Program-made: the position numbers and the translations under genes | The notes under the pieces: generated by a model | Databases searched by the model: none | What the model was told of the DNA's origin: nothing | The model's input: the letters and a program-made list of their open reading frames with translations, nothing else | In this document: in pieces, positions 17,101-23,272 of the stretch | Layout: each line of letters starts with the position of its first letter | Numbering within the stretch: position 1 is the first letter of the stretch | Assembly (NCBI RefSeq): GCF_049670895.1 | Contig: NZ_CP187170.1 | Direction: 5' to 3' (one strand) | Length of the DNA stretch: 64,000 nt | Source: Pasteurella sp049670895 | GTDB taxonomy: Bacteria > Pseudomonadota > Gammaproteobacteria > Enterobacterales > Pasteurellaceae

Positions 17101-19142
17101 TGAATATCTGCCGTATTACGATTTATGTCTTTACGGTTATCGGCAATGTTCGCAATGTTATTGATAATATGATGACGGTTGACATTAATATCATGACGAT
17201 TGTGATCGATACGTGCTGAGTTGATGTTAATGCGTTGGTTATTGCGTGCAATATTGTGAGCATTATTAATAATGTGATGACGATTCACATTAATATCGGC
17301 ACGGTTGGCATTAATGTCATGACGGTTATGAGCAATATTAATTGCATTGTTCACAATATGATGACGGTTGACATTGATATCATGACGATTGTGATCGATA
17401 CGTGCTGAGTTGATGTTAATGCGTTGGTTATTGCGTGCAATATTGTGAGCATTATTAATAATGTGATGACGATTCACATTGATATCGGCACGGTTGGCAT
17501 TAATGTCATGACGGTTATGAGCAATATTAATTGCATTGTTCACAATATGATGACGATTGTGATCGATACGTGCTGAATTGATGTTAATGCGTTGGTTATT
17601 GTGTGCAATATTGTGTGCATTATTAATAATGTGATGACGATTCACATTGATATCGGCACGGTTGGCATTAATGTCATGGCGGTTATGAGCAATATTAATT
17701 GCATTGTTCACAATATGATGACGGTTGACATTAATATCATGACGATTGTGATCGATACGTGCTGAATTGATGTTAATGCGTTGGTTATTGTGTGCAATAT
17801 TGTGAGCATTATTAATAATGTGATGACGATTCACATTGATATCGGCACGATTCGCATTAATGTCATGGCGGTTATGAGCAATATTAATTGCATTGTTCAC
17901 AATATGATGACGGTTGACATTAATATCATGACGATTGTGATCGATACGTGCTGAATTGATGTTAATGCGTTGGTTATTGCGTGCAATATTGTGAGCATTA
18001 TTAATAATGTGATGACGATTCACATTGATATCGGCACGATTCGCATTAATGTCATGGCGGTTATGAGCAATATTAATTGCATTGTTCACAATATGATGAC
18101 GGTTGACATTAATATCGTGGCGGTTATGGGCAATGTTCGCACTATTGTTTATAATGTGCTGTCGATTAGCATTAATATCATAGCGATTGTGGTCAATTCG
18201 TGCTGAGTTAATGTTGATTCGATGGTTATGTTTCGCAATATTCACACTGTTATTGTGGATATTGTGTTTGTTGACCAAGATATCATGGCGATTGTGAGCA
18301 ATATTCACACTGTTATTGTGAATGTTGTGTTTGTTGACCGAAATATCATGGCGATTGTGAGCAATATTCACACTGTTATTGTGAATGTTGTGTTTGTTGA
18401 CCGAAATATCATGACGGTTTTGGGCAATATTCACATTATTGTTGTGAATGTTATTGTTGATCTTTTGAATATGGTAAGTATTCTTCGCAATATTCATACT
18501 GTTATTATGAATATGCGTTTGATTTTTCAAAATATCTTGACGATTTTGTTGAATATTGCCGCTATTTTTCTGTATTTCTTTTCTATTCTGTGCAATATGA
18601 AGGGTATTTTTCTTATCACTTACATTGACCTTCACATTCACATTATTCTGCTGAATCTGAATATTCGTATTTTTCGTCACCGATAAAGTATTCTTCACCA
18701 CTGCAAAGACAGGGTTAATAATCGTTGTTCCTTTCGGTTTTTGAGTATGGCCACTATGTTGCTGTATTTGACCTTGATGAAGTGCTTGTTGAGTTGGAAG
18801 GGATTGTCCTCTTATTTGCCCATGTGTAATATTTTGTTGGCTTGGGTTAATTGTTTTTTTGTTTTTAACAGCTTGTAATATTCTGTCTGTTAAAATCAAT
18901 TGCGTTTCAATATTATTCATTCCTGGATGTTGGAATGTTCTTCTATTTTGCGTAATTGCTTGTTGATTATAGGCAATGGGGAGTTGATTGCCCTGTGATG
19001 GAATTTGTAATCCCATGATATCAGCATTATTTTTTACATTTTTGATTGGGACATTGTCAGGCGTAAATGCAAAAGCTTCTGTCGTTAACATCCCGGTAAC
19101 CAATAATGTAAATAAGCTGTTTTTAAATACTAAGTTTTTCAT
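11145..19142 (-). CDS. Giant trimeric autotransporter adhesin with N@d coiled-coil repeat stalk
   Basis: The 2665-residue surface protein has a signal peptide ending near AFA|FT (residue 25). A Gln/His/Pro-rich region of about 130 residues follows, without recognisable YadA-head or Hia-type head motifs. An enormous stalk of about 2,400 residues comes next, then a C-terminal YadA-type anchor of about 80 residues ending NVGVNFEF. The stalk is built from heptads of the form IxxN[RT]x[DN], for example DINRNTADIHDNRKD. This matches the known N@d layers of trimeric coiled coils, in which Ile at a and Asn at d bind anions in the core. Homotrimers would be secreted through the anchor barrel, with the stalk projecting outward. 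A GAGG ribosome site precedes the ATG. I noticed no uptake signal within its 8 kb. Exact copy numbers may be affected by assembly of near-identical repeats. Confidence 0.92.
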   Translation of the reverse strand: MKNLVFKNSLFTLLVTGMLTTEAFAFTPDNVPIKNVKNNADIMGLQIPSQGNQLPIAYNQQAITQNRRTFQHPGMNNIETQLILTDRILQAVKNKKTINPSQQNITHGQIRGQSLPTQQALHQGQIQQHSGHTQKPKGTTIINPVFAVVKNTLSVTKNTNIQIQQNNVNVKVNVSDKKNTLHIAQNRKEIQKNSGNIQQNRQDILKNQTHIHNNSMNIAKNTYHIQKINNNIHNNNVNIAQNRHDISVNKHNIHNNSVNIAHNRHDISVNKHNIHNNSVNIAHNRHDILVNKHNIHNNSVNIAKHNHRININSARIDHNRYDINANRQHIINNSANIAHNRHDINVNRHHIVNNAINIAHNRHDINANRADINVNRHHIINNAHNIARNNQRININSARIDHNRHDINVNRHHIVNNAINIAHNRHDINANRADINVNRHHIINNAHNIAHNNQRININSARIDHNRHDINVNRHHIVNNAINIAHNRHDINANRADINVNRHHIINNAHNIAHNNQRININSARIDHNRHHIVNNAINIAHNRHDINANRADINVNRHHIINNAHNIARNNQRININSARIDHNRHDINVNRHHIVNNAINIAHNRHDINANRADINVNRHHIINNAHNIARNNQRININSARIDHNRHDINVNRHHIINNIANIADNRKDINRNTADIHDNRKDINRNTFDIRDNRADINRNTFNIRDNRTDIDRNIANIKDNRTDIDRNIANIADNRKDINRNTADIHDNRKDINRNTFDIRDNRLDINRNTFNIRDNRTDIDRNIANIKDNRTDINRNIANIADNRKDINRNTADIHDNRKDINRNTFDIRDNRADINRNTFNIRDNRTDIDRNIANIKDNRTDINRNIANIADNRKDINRNTADIHDNRKDINRNTFDIRDNRADINRNTFNIRDNRTDIDRNIANIKDNRTDINRNIANIADNRTDINRNTADIHDNRKDINRNTFDIRDNRADINRNTFNIRDNRTDIDRNIANIKDNRTDINRNIANIADNRKDINRNTADIHDNRKDINRNTFDIRDNRADINRNTFNIRDNRTDIDRNIANIKDNRTDINRNIANIADNRTDINRNTADIHDNRKDINRNTFDIRDNRLDINRNTFNIRDNRTDIDRNIANIKDNRTDINRNIANIADNRKDINRNTADIHDNRKDINRNTFDIRDNRLDINRNTFNIRDNRTDIDRNIANIADNRKDINRNTADIHDNRKDINRNTFDIRDNRADINRNTFNIRDNRTDIDRNIANIKDNRTDINRNIANIADNRKDINRNTADIHDNRKDINRNTFDIRDNRADINRNTFNIRDNRTDIDRNIANIKDNRTDIDRNIANIADNRKDINRNTADIHDNRKDINRNTFDIRDNRADINRNTFNIRDNRTDIDRNIANIKDNRTDINRNIANIADNRTDINRNTADIHDNRKDINRNTFDIRDNRADINRNTFNIRDNRTDIDRNIANIKDNRTDINRNIANIADNRTDINRNTADIHDNRKDINRNTFDIRDNRLDINRNTFNIRDNRTDIDRNIANIKDNRTDINRNIANIADNRTDINRNTADIHDNRKDINRNTFDIRDNRLDINRNTFNIRDNRTDIDRNIANIKDNRTDINRNIANIADNRTDINRNTADIHDNRKDINRNTFDIRDNRLDINRNTFNIRDNRTDIDRNIANIKDNRTDINRNIANIADNRKDINRNTADIHDNRKDINRNTFDIRDNRLDINRNTFNIRDNRTDIDRNIANIADNRKDINRNTADIHDNRKDINRNTFDIRDNRLDINRNTFNIRDNRTDIDRNIANIKDNRTDINRNIANIADNRKDINRNTADIHDNRKDINRNTFDIRDNRADINRNTFNIRDNRTDIDRNIANIKDNRTDIDRNIANIADNRKDINRNTADIHDNRKDINRNTFDIRDNRADINRNTFNIRDNRTDIDRNIANIKDNRTDINRNIANIADNRKDINRNTNDIRDNRYDINRNTGDIADNRHDININRNNIVSNRHDIDINTSNIANNRTDINRNTFNIRDNRTDIDRNIANIKDNRTDIDRNIANIADNRTDINRNTADIHDNRKDINRNTFDIRDNRADINRNTFNIRDNRTDIDRNIANIKDNRTDINRNTFNIRDNRTDIDRNIANIKDNRTDIDRNIANIADNRTDINRNTNDIRDNRYDINRNTGDIADNRHDININRNNIVSNRHDIDINTSNIANNRTDINVNAGNIASNRHDINVNIENITNNRADINVNAGNIANNRQDINVNTGNIANNRSDINVNIQNIAHNRADINVNTQNIAHNRADINVNTQNIAHNRADINVNTQNIAHNRADINVNTQNIAHNRADINVNTQNITHNRADINVNTQNIAHNRADINVNTQNITNNRADINVNTQNIAHNRSDIDVNIQNIANNRTDINRTIINVIDNRKDINTNSTNIANNRHDIHVNMENIEVNKQNIHNNHVQIQNNTVNIAQNRNDIVVNHQHIQQNTTNIEQNRQDIAVNHQHIQQNTSDIKQNRHDIQVNKTNIEKNETNIMQNRKDIQIIKSNINVNADNLEMHAKNIEINKAGIARLDQSVARLNKEMQSGFATQAALSGLFQPYNVGKVNVSAAVGGYKGKTAVAVGTGYRFNKNVAAKAGLSMGPNGAGMSYNVGVNFEF
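11918..12297 (-). repeat. 42-bp repeats in adhesin stalk (membrane-proximal)
   Basis: About nine tandem copies of a 14-residue unit, NTQNIAHNRADINV, run back to back. Most differences between copies are single-codon changes such as A to T or H to N. This is the simplest and most uniform repeat class in the gene. Confidence 0.9.
12462..12629 (-). repeat. 168-bp block, copy 1, at the C-terminal edge of the 210-bp array
   Basis: This block encodes the segment with DIRDNRYDINRNTGDI, HDININRNNIVSNRHDI and TSNIANNRTDIN. The same block recurs at 13050-13217, 588 bases away. It is not part of the regular 210-bp unit, so a boundary segment has been duplicated into the array together with some units. 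Confidence 0.85.
12630..17162 (-). repeat. 210-bp (10-heptad) higher-order repeat array
   Basis: I count about 20 units that each carry the ten heptads NIADNRK, DINRNTA, DIHDNRK, DINRNTF, DIRDNRA or L, DINRNTF, NIRDNRT, DIDRNIA, NIKDNRT and DINRNIA. Two units lack the NIKDNRT pair and are 168 bp (near 13850 and 15490). The second copy of the 168-bp boundary block lies inside it (13050-13217). Copies differ mainly at a few codons (K/T, A/L, N/D), which points to recent amplification by unequal recombination. Confidence 0.9.
17163..18215 (-). repeat. 189-bp (9-heptad) histidine-rich repeat array
   Basis: Six occurrences of NSARIDHNR mark units made of heptads such as NRHDINV, NRHHIVN, NAINIAH, NRADINV, NAHNIAH and NNQRINI. 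One unit lacks a heptad. Histidine is much more frequent here than in the rest of the stalk. Confidence 0.88.
18216..18450 (-). repeat. 63-bp (3-heptad) repeats near the N-terminal end of the stalk
   Basis: About four copies of the 21-residue unit HNIHNNSVNIAHNRHDISVNK, the last copies diverging into the 189-bp class. Confidence 0.85.
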
Positions 19143-19410
19143 ATGAAAGCCTCTTAAATATCTGCAAACGATAGCCTCTACATCAAAAGATGATTTATTT
19201 GAGCATAATTATTGTATTTTATGCTCTTAATAAAATAACCTTATAATTGTTGTTGTTTAAATCACTTTTACAAACTTTTACATGCTTAAATAAGAGGATT
19301 GTTGATTTTATTTGCTTGAGTTGAAATTAAAGAAATGAATTGTAAATTTATTTAATGTAAATTTATGAAACGTAAAATGAAGTAAAATAAAGTTATTTTT
19401 AATAAAAACA
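19143..19410. other. Upstream region of the adhesin gene
   Basis: This AT-rich stretch between the adhesin start and the msrA terminator must hold the adhesin promoter. I see no clear operator, homopolymer tract or short-repeat tract that would point to phase variation. Confidence 0.5.
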
Positions 19411-19447
19411 AAACAGCCCAAAATAAGAGGTTTATTTTGGGCTGTTT
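19411..19447 (-). terminator. Bidirectional terminator next to msrA
   Basis: AAACAGCCCAAAATAA pairs perfectly with TTATTTTGGGCTGTTT. It lies just past the msrA stop (minus strand), with A/T runs on both sides. Confidence 0.9.
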
Positions 19448-19478
19448 ATTTAACTTTATGAAAAACAAAAGAAATATT

Positions 19479-20003
19479 TTATTTCCAGATTGCTTCAAAC
19501 TTCACTTTCGCTTTTAGAAATTTCGGCGTAGCAACTAAATTACAGTAGCTGTTTTGTGGATTTTGTAATAAATAACCTTGATGGTAGTCTTCCGCAGGAT
19601 AAAATGTTTGAGCAGGAAGAACTTCAGTAACGATTTTTTCTGAAAAGTGCGGTTGTAATTCCACAATTTTTTCATTTGCTTGTTGTTTTTGTTCGTCATT
19701 TAAATAATAAATCCCTGTGCGGTATTGTGTGCCAATATCTTCGCCTTGGTGATTTAATTGCGTTGGGTTATGAATAGAAAAGAATATATCAAGTAATTTT
19801 TCGTAACTCACGACAGTGGGATCAAATTCCACTTTCACGGCTTCGGCATGGCCCGTTTGTCCAGTACAAACCTCTTGATAAGTCGGATTTTCCGTGGTGC
19901 CATTAATATAACCCGAGGTGGCTTTTTCAACCCCTTTAATTTGATTAAACACGGCTTCTACACACCAAAAACAGCCGCCTGCGAAAATAGCTTGTTGTGT
20001 CAT
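19479..20003 (-). CDS. msrA: Peptide methionine sulfoxide reductase A
   Basis: This enzyme reduces methionine-S-sulfoxide in damaged proteins. The 174-residue sequence has the catalytic motif GGCFWCVE (Cys11), the GYxNG and GHAEAV segments, DYHQGYL, and a C-terminal Cys (YCNLV) suited to resolve the disulfide. The start is the ATG at 20003, preceded by TAAGGAG; an ATG six codons upstream has no such signal. It is cytoplasmic, with no signal peptide and no MsrB fusion. An uptake signal lies inside the gene (19645-19653). It follows ttcA closely in the same direction and may share its transcript. Confidence 0.95.
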   Translation of the reverse strand: MTQQAIFAGGCFWCVEAVFNQIKGVEKATSGYINGTTENPTYQEVCTGQTGHAEAVKVEFDPTVVSYEKLLDIFFSIHNPTQLNHQGEDIGTQYRTGIYYLNDEQKQQANEKIVELQPHFSEKIVTEVLPAQTFYPAEDYHQGYLLQNPQNSYCNLVATPKFLKAKVKFEAIWK

Positions 20004-20038
20004 TGATTTCTCCTTAATCATTATTTTTTATGCTCATC

Positions 20039-20983
20039 TTATTGTACTTCACGAATATGGATCATGTTCTGATGAGAAAAAGAAGGCTCGTCATCTTCTT
20101 CCTCATCAATCTTTGATGATGGGGAAAAGTCTGGTTTATCAAATGCGATATCTCCTTCGAGATTTTCCAAAATTTGCCCGTGTTGTATGCCTTTAAAATC
20201 AAATAACGCTGTATCACATAAATGTGATGGAACAATATTTTGCATGGCACTAAACATCGTCTCAATTCTGCCAGGGTATTGGCGATCCCACTTTTGTAAC
20301 ATCTCTTTGACAACTTGACGTTGTAAATTAGGCTGAGAGCCACATAAATTACAAGGAATAATGGGAAATTGCTTCGCAATAGCATATTTTTCAATATCTT
20401 TTTCTTTACAATATGCAAGGGGACGAATCACGATTTGTTTGCCGTCATCACTAATTAATTTCGGCGGCATACTTTTTAATTTACCGCCATAAAACATATT
20501 TAAAAATAATGTTTCTAACATATCATCACGGTGATGACCAAGTGCAATTTTGGTGGCACCTAATTCTGTCGCTGTACGATATAAAATACCACGTCTTAAA
20601 CGAGAGCAGAGTGAACAGGTCGTTTTACCTTCAGGGATTTTTTCTTTCACAATGCCGTAGGTATTTTCTTCCACAATTTTGTAATCTACGCCAATGCGTT
20701 GCAAATATTCAGGCAAAATATGTTCTGGAAATCCAGGTTGTTTTTGATCTAAATTTACCGCCACAATATCAAAATGGATCGGTGCATTAAGGCGTAAATT
20801 TAATAAAATATCTAACAGGGTATAGCTGTCTTTTCCCCCAGAAAGGCAAACCATGACTTTGTCGCCTTCTTCAATCATATTAAAGTCTGCGATGGCATTG
20901 CCCACGTTACGGCGTAAGCGTTTTTGTAACTTATTGAAATTATAGGTCTGTTTTTTGTCTTGTTGAATGGTTTCTGTCATCAT
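20039..20983 (-). CDS. ttcA: tRNA 2-thiocytidine(32) synthetase
   Basis: TtcA thiolates cytidine 32 in certain tRNAs using ATP and a [4Fe-4S] cluster. From the chosen start the 314-residue protein has the PP-loop SGGKDS (48-53), cluster cysteines in TTCSLC (123, 126), a further CNLC (211-214), and GHHRDD. The frame is open 20 codons further upstream, but similarity to the family starts near MTETIQQ. Two adjacent ATGs (20983 and 20980) are both possible. An acidic tail (EEEDDEP) is present. It is divergent from mukF, with an uptake signal in the 184-base gap. Confidence 0.93.
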   Translation of the reverse strand: MMTETIQQDKKQTYNFNKLQKRLRRNVGNAIADFNMIEEGDKVMVCLSGGKDSYTLLDILLNLRLNAPIHFDIVAVNLDQKQPGFPEHILPEYLQRIGVDYKIVEENTYGIVKEKIPEGKTTCSLCSRLRRGILYRTATELGATKIALGHHRDDMLETLFLNMFYGGKLKSMPPKLISDDGKQIVIRPLAYCKEKDIEKYAIAKQFPIIPCNLCGSQPNLQRQVVKEMLQKWDRQYPGRIETMFSAMQNIVPSHLCDTALFDFKGIQHGQILENLEGDIAFDKPDFSPSSKIDEEEDDEPSFSHQNMIHIREVQ

Positions 20984-21167
20984 AAATTTCGGTCTGCAGA
21001 TTAAAATCTGCGTATAGTAAGGCTTAATCAGGATTTTTTCCATTAGAAATTTGCCTTTTCCAAAAGTGCGGTCAGTTTTTATAAAATTGTTAGCTGAAAG
21101 ATCGGATAACTTTCGGTATAATCATCACAATTTTTTTGCTTCCTTTATTCCGTTGTGAGACCTGTTA

Positions 21168-22496
21168 ATGCTTGAAACATCACAAACCATTCCTGAACTC
21201 GTATCTTGGGCAAGGGAAAGTGCTTTTTCTTTAAATTTATCTACCGAACGTTTAGCATTTCTCTTGGCGATTGCGATTTACAATAATGAACGCCTTGATG
21301 GCGAAATGTTAGAAACGGATTTAGTCGATATTTTTCGCCATATTTCTCACGCCTTTGAGCAATCCAATGATACAGTTGCGATACGTGCCAACAATGCGAT
21401 TAATGAATTGGTGAAACAGCGTTTTTTAAACCGTTTTAGCAGCGAGTTTACCGAAGGGCTTTCCATTTATCGCTTAACGCCACTGGGCATTGGCATTTCA
21501 GATTATTATATTCGTCAACGAGAATTCTCCGCATTACGTTTATCCGTGCAACTTTCTATTGTGGCAGATGAAATTCAGCGAGCATCAGATGCGGCAGAAG
21601 AGGGCGGCGATGAGCATCATTGGCGGCGTCATGTGTTTGCCCCGTTGAAATATTCTGTGGCAGAAATTTTCGATAGCATTGACTTATCTCAGCGTGTAAT
21701 GGACGAAACGCAGCAAAGCATTAAAGAAGAAATTGCTGAACTCTTAACGAAAGATTGGCAAGCGGCCATTGCCAGTTGTGAGCATTTGTTAGATGAAACC
21801 TCTGGCAATTTACGAGAATTACAAGATACCTTAAATGCAGCAGGGGATAAATTGCAAGCACAATTATTGCGTATTCAAGATTGTGTGATCGGACAGCCAA
21901 ATTTAGCTTTTGTTGAGCAATTAATTACCGATTTACAAGCAAAATTAGACCGCATTATCAGCTGGGGGCAACAAGCCATTGATTTATGGATTGGTTATGA
22001 CCGCCATGTACATAAATTTATCCGAACCGCCATTGATATGGATAAAAATCGCGTCTTTTCCCAACGTTTACGCCAGTCTATCCACAGTTATTTTGATCAC
22101 CCTTGGTTTTTATGGACAGCACAAGCAGAACGCTTGGTTGACTTGCGTGATGAAGAATTAACCTTGCGAGAAGAAGATGCTTTAGGTGAATTGCCTGAAG
22201 AATTGCAATATGAATCTTTGGCGGACTTACACGAGCAAATTGTTTCCCAAATGCAAACCTTACTCATCGCCTACCGTGAACACAATCAACCCATTGATTT
22301 GAGTTTGGTGTTAAAAACCCAATTGGAAAATTACCCACTTTCAAAACACTTTGACGTCGCCCGCATTATTGTGGATCAAGCGGTAAAATTAGGTTTAGCC
22401 AAAGACGATCTCAGCGGTATTTATCCAAACTGGCAAGCCATTAATGAACAAGGGGCGGAAGTCCAAGCTCATAAGATTGATGAGTACAAATCATAA
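21168..22496 (+). CDS. mukF: Chromosome partition protein MukF (kleisin)
   Basis: This is the kleisin subunit of the MukBEF condensin, which bridges the heads of MukB and recruits MukE to organise and segregate the chromosome. The 442 residues match E. coli MukF (440) throughout. They include an N-terminal winged-helix dimerisation domain, the conserved AEEGGDE and PLKYSVAEIFDSIDL stretches, the helical middle with RIISWGQQ and DLWIGYDRHVHKFIRTAI, and a C-terminal winged helix that binds MukB. It is the first gene of mukF-mukE-mukB. Only a weak ribosome site precedes the ATG. An uptake signal lies directly after the stop (22497-22505). Confidence 0.96.
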   Translation: MLETSQTIPELVSWARESAFSLNLSTERLAFLLAIAIYNNERLDGEMLETDLVDIFRHISHAFEQSNDTVAIRANNAINELVKQRFLNRFSSEFTEGLSIYRLTPLGIGISDYYIRQREFSALRLSVQLSIVADEIQRASDAAEEGGDEHHWRRHVFAPLKYSVAEIFDSIDLSQRVMDETQQSIKEEIAELLTKDWQAAIASCEHLLDETSGNLRELQDTLNAAGDKLQAQLLRIQDCVIGQPNLAFVEQLITDLQAKLDRIISWGQQAIDLWIGYDRHVHKFIRTAIDMDKNRVFSQRLRQSIHSYFDHPWFLWTAQAERLVDLRDEELTLREEDALGELPEELQYESLADLHEQIVSQMQTLLIAYREHNQPIDLSLVLKTQLENYPLSKHFDVARIIVDQAVKLGLAKDDLSGIYPNWQAINEQGAEVQAHKIDEYKS

Positions 22497-22540
22497 AAGT
22501 GCGGTATGTTTTCGCAACATTTTAAATTAGAGAATAAATC

Positions 22541-23272
22541 ATGACAGATAATCTTCAAGACCTTATTTCAACCAAGCTGGCAGCTGCCATTGCTAATCCT
22601 TTGTTTCCTGCTGTGGATAGTTTGTTGCGAGCGGGGCGGCATATTAGCCTCGATCAATTAGATAACCACGCCTTTTTGATGGATTTTCAAAACGAGTTAG
22701 ACGGTTTTTATCGTCGTTATAACGTGGAATTGATTCGTGCACCTGAAGGTTTTTTCTATTTACGCCCGAAAGCGACTACCTTAATTGCCCGTTCGGTGTT
22801 GACGGAATTGGAAATGTTAGTGGGTAAGGTGCTTTGTTATCTGTATTTAAGCCCAGAACGTTTGGCACAACAGGGCATTTTTTCCACGCAAGAAGTGTAT
22901 GATGAGCTATTTAATTTAGCGGATGAGGGAAAACTGTTAAAAGCGGTTAATCAGCGTTCTTCTGGTTCGGATTTGGATAAGCAAAAACTGGCAGAAAAAG
23001 TGCGTGCCGCATTAACCCGTTTACGTCGTTTGGGCATGATTCATACGGTGGGTGAACAAAACAGCGGCAAGTTTACCATTTCTGAAGCGGTGTTTCGCTT
23101 TGGTGCAGAAGTGCGTGCAGGCGACGATCCTCTTGAGGCACAGTTACGCTTAATTCGTGAGGGGGAAGCGGCGACGCCAGCCTCTCTTGCCTTAGAAAAG
23201 CAAGCCAGTGGGGAAAGTGCGGTCGAAAATAATGAAGAAATTGAAGATGAATTAGATGAGGAACAAGCATAA
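22541..23272 (+). CDS. mukE: Chromosome partition protein MukE (kite subunit)
   Basis: MukE dimers bind MukF and modulate the MukB ATPase and DNA contacts. The 243-residue protein carries the two winged-helix regions of the family, with conserved stretches HISLDQLDNHAFLMDF, ELIRAPEGFFYLRP and LTRLRRLGMIH. An acidic tail follows. The stop overlaps the mukB start by one base (TAATG), implying translational coupling in fixed stoichiometry. An uptake signal lies in its 3' part. Confidence 0.96.
   Translation: MTDNLQDLISTKLAAAIANPLFPAVDSLLRAGRHISLDQLDNHAFLMDFQNELDGFYRRYNVELIRAPEGFFYLRPKATTLIARSVLTELEMLVGKVLCYLYLSPERLAQQGIFSTQEVYDELFNLADEGKLLKAVNQRSSGSDLDKQKLAEKVRAALTRLRRLGMIHTVGEQNSGKFTISEAVFRFGAEVRAGDDPLEAQLRLIREGEAATPASLALEKQASGESAVENNEEIEDELDEEQA

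Noticed and set aside
11918..18450. Regular repeats resembling a CRISPR array
   Set aside because: The repeats are contiguous without unique spacers, keep one reading frame of a large gene, and no cas genes are near.
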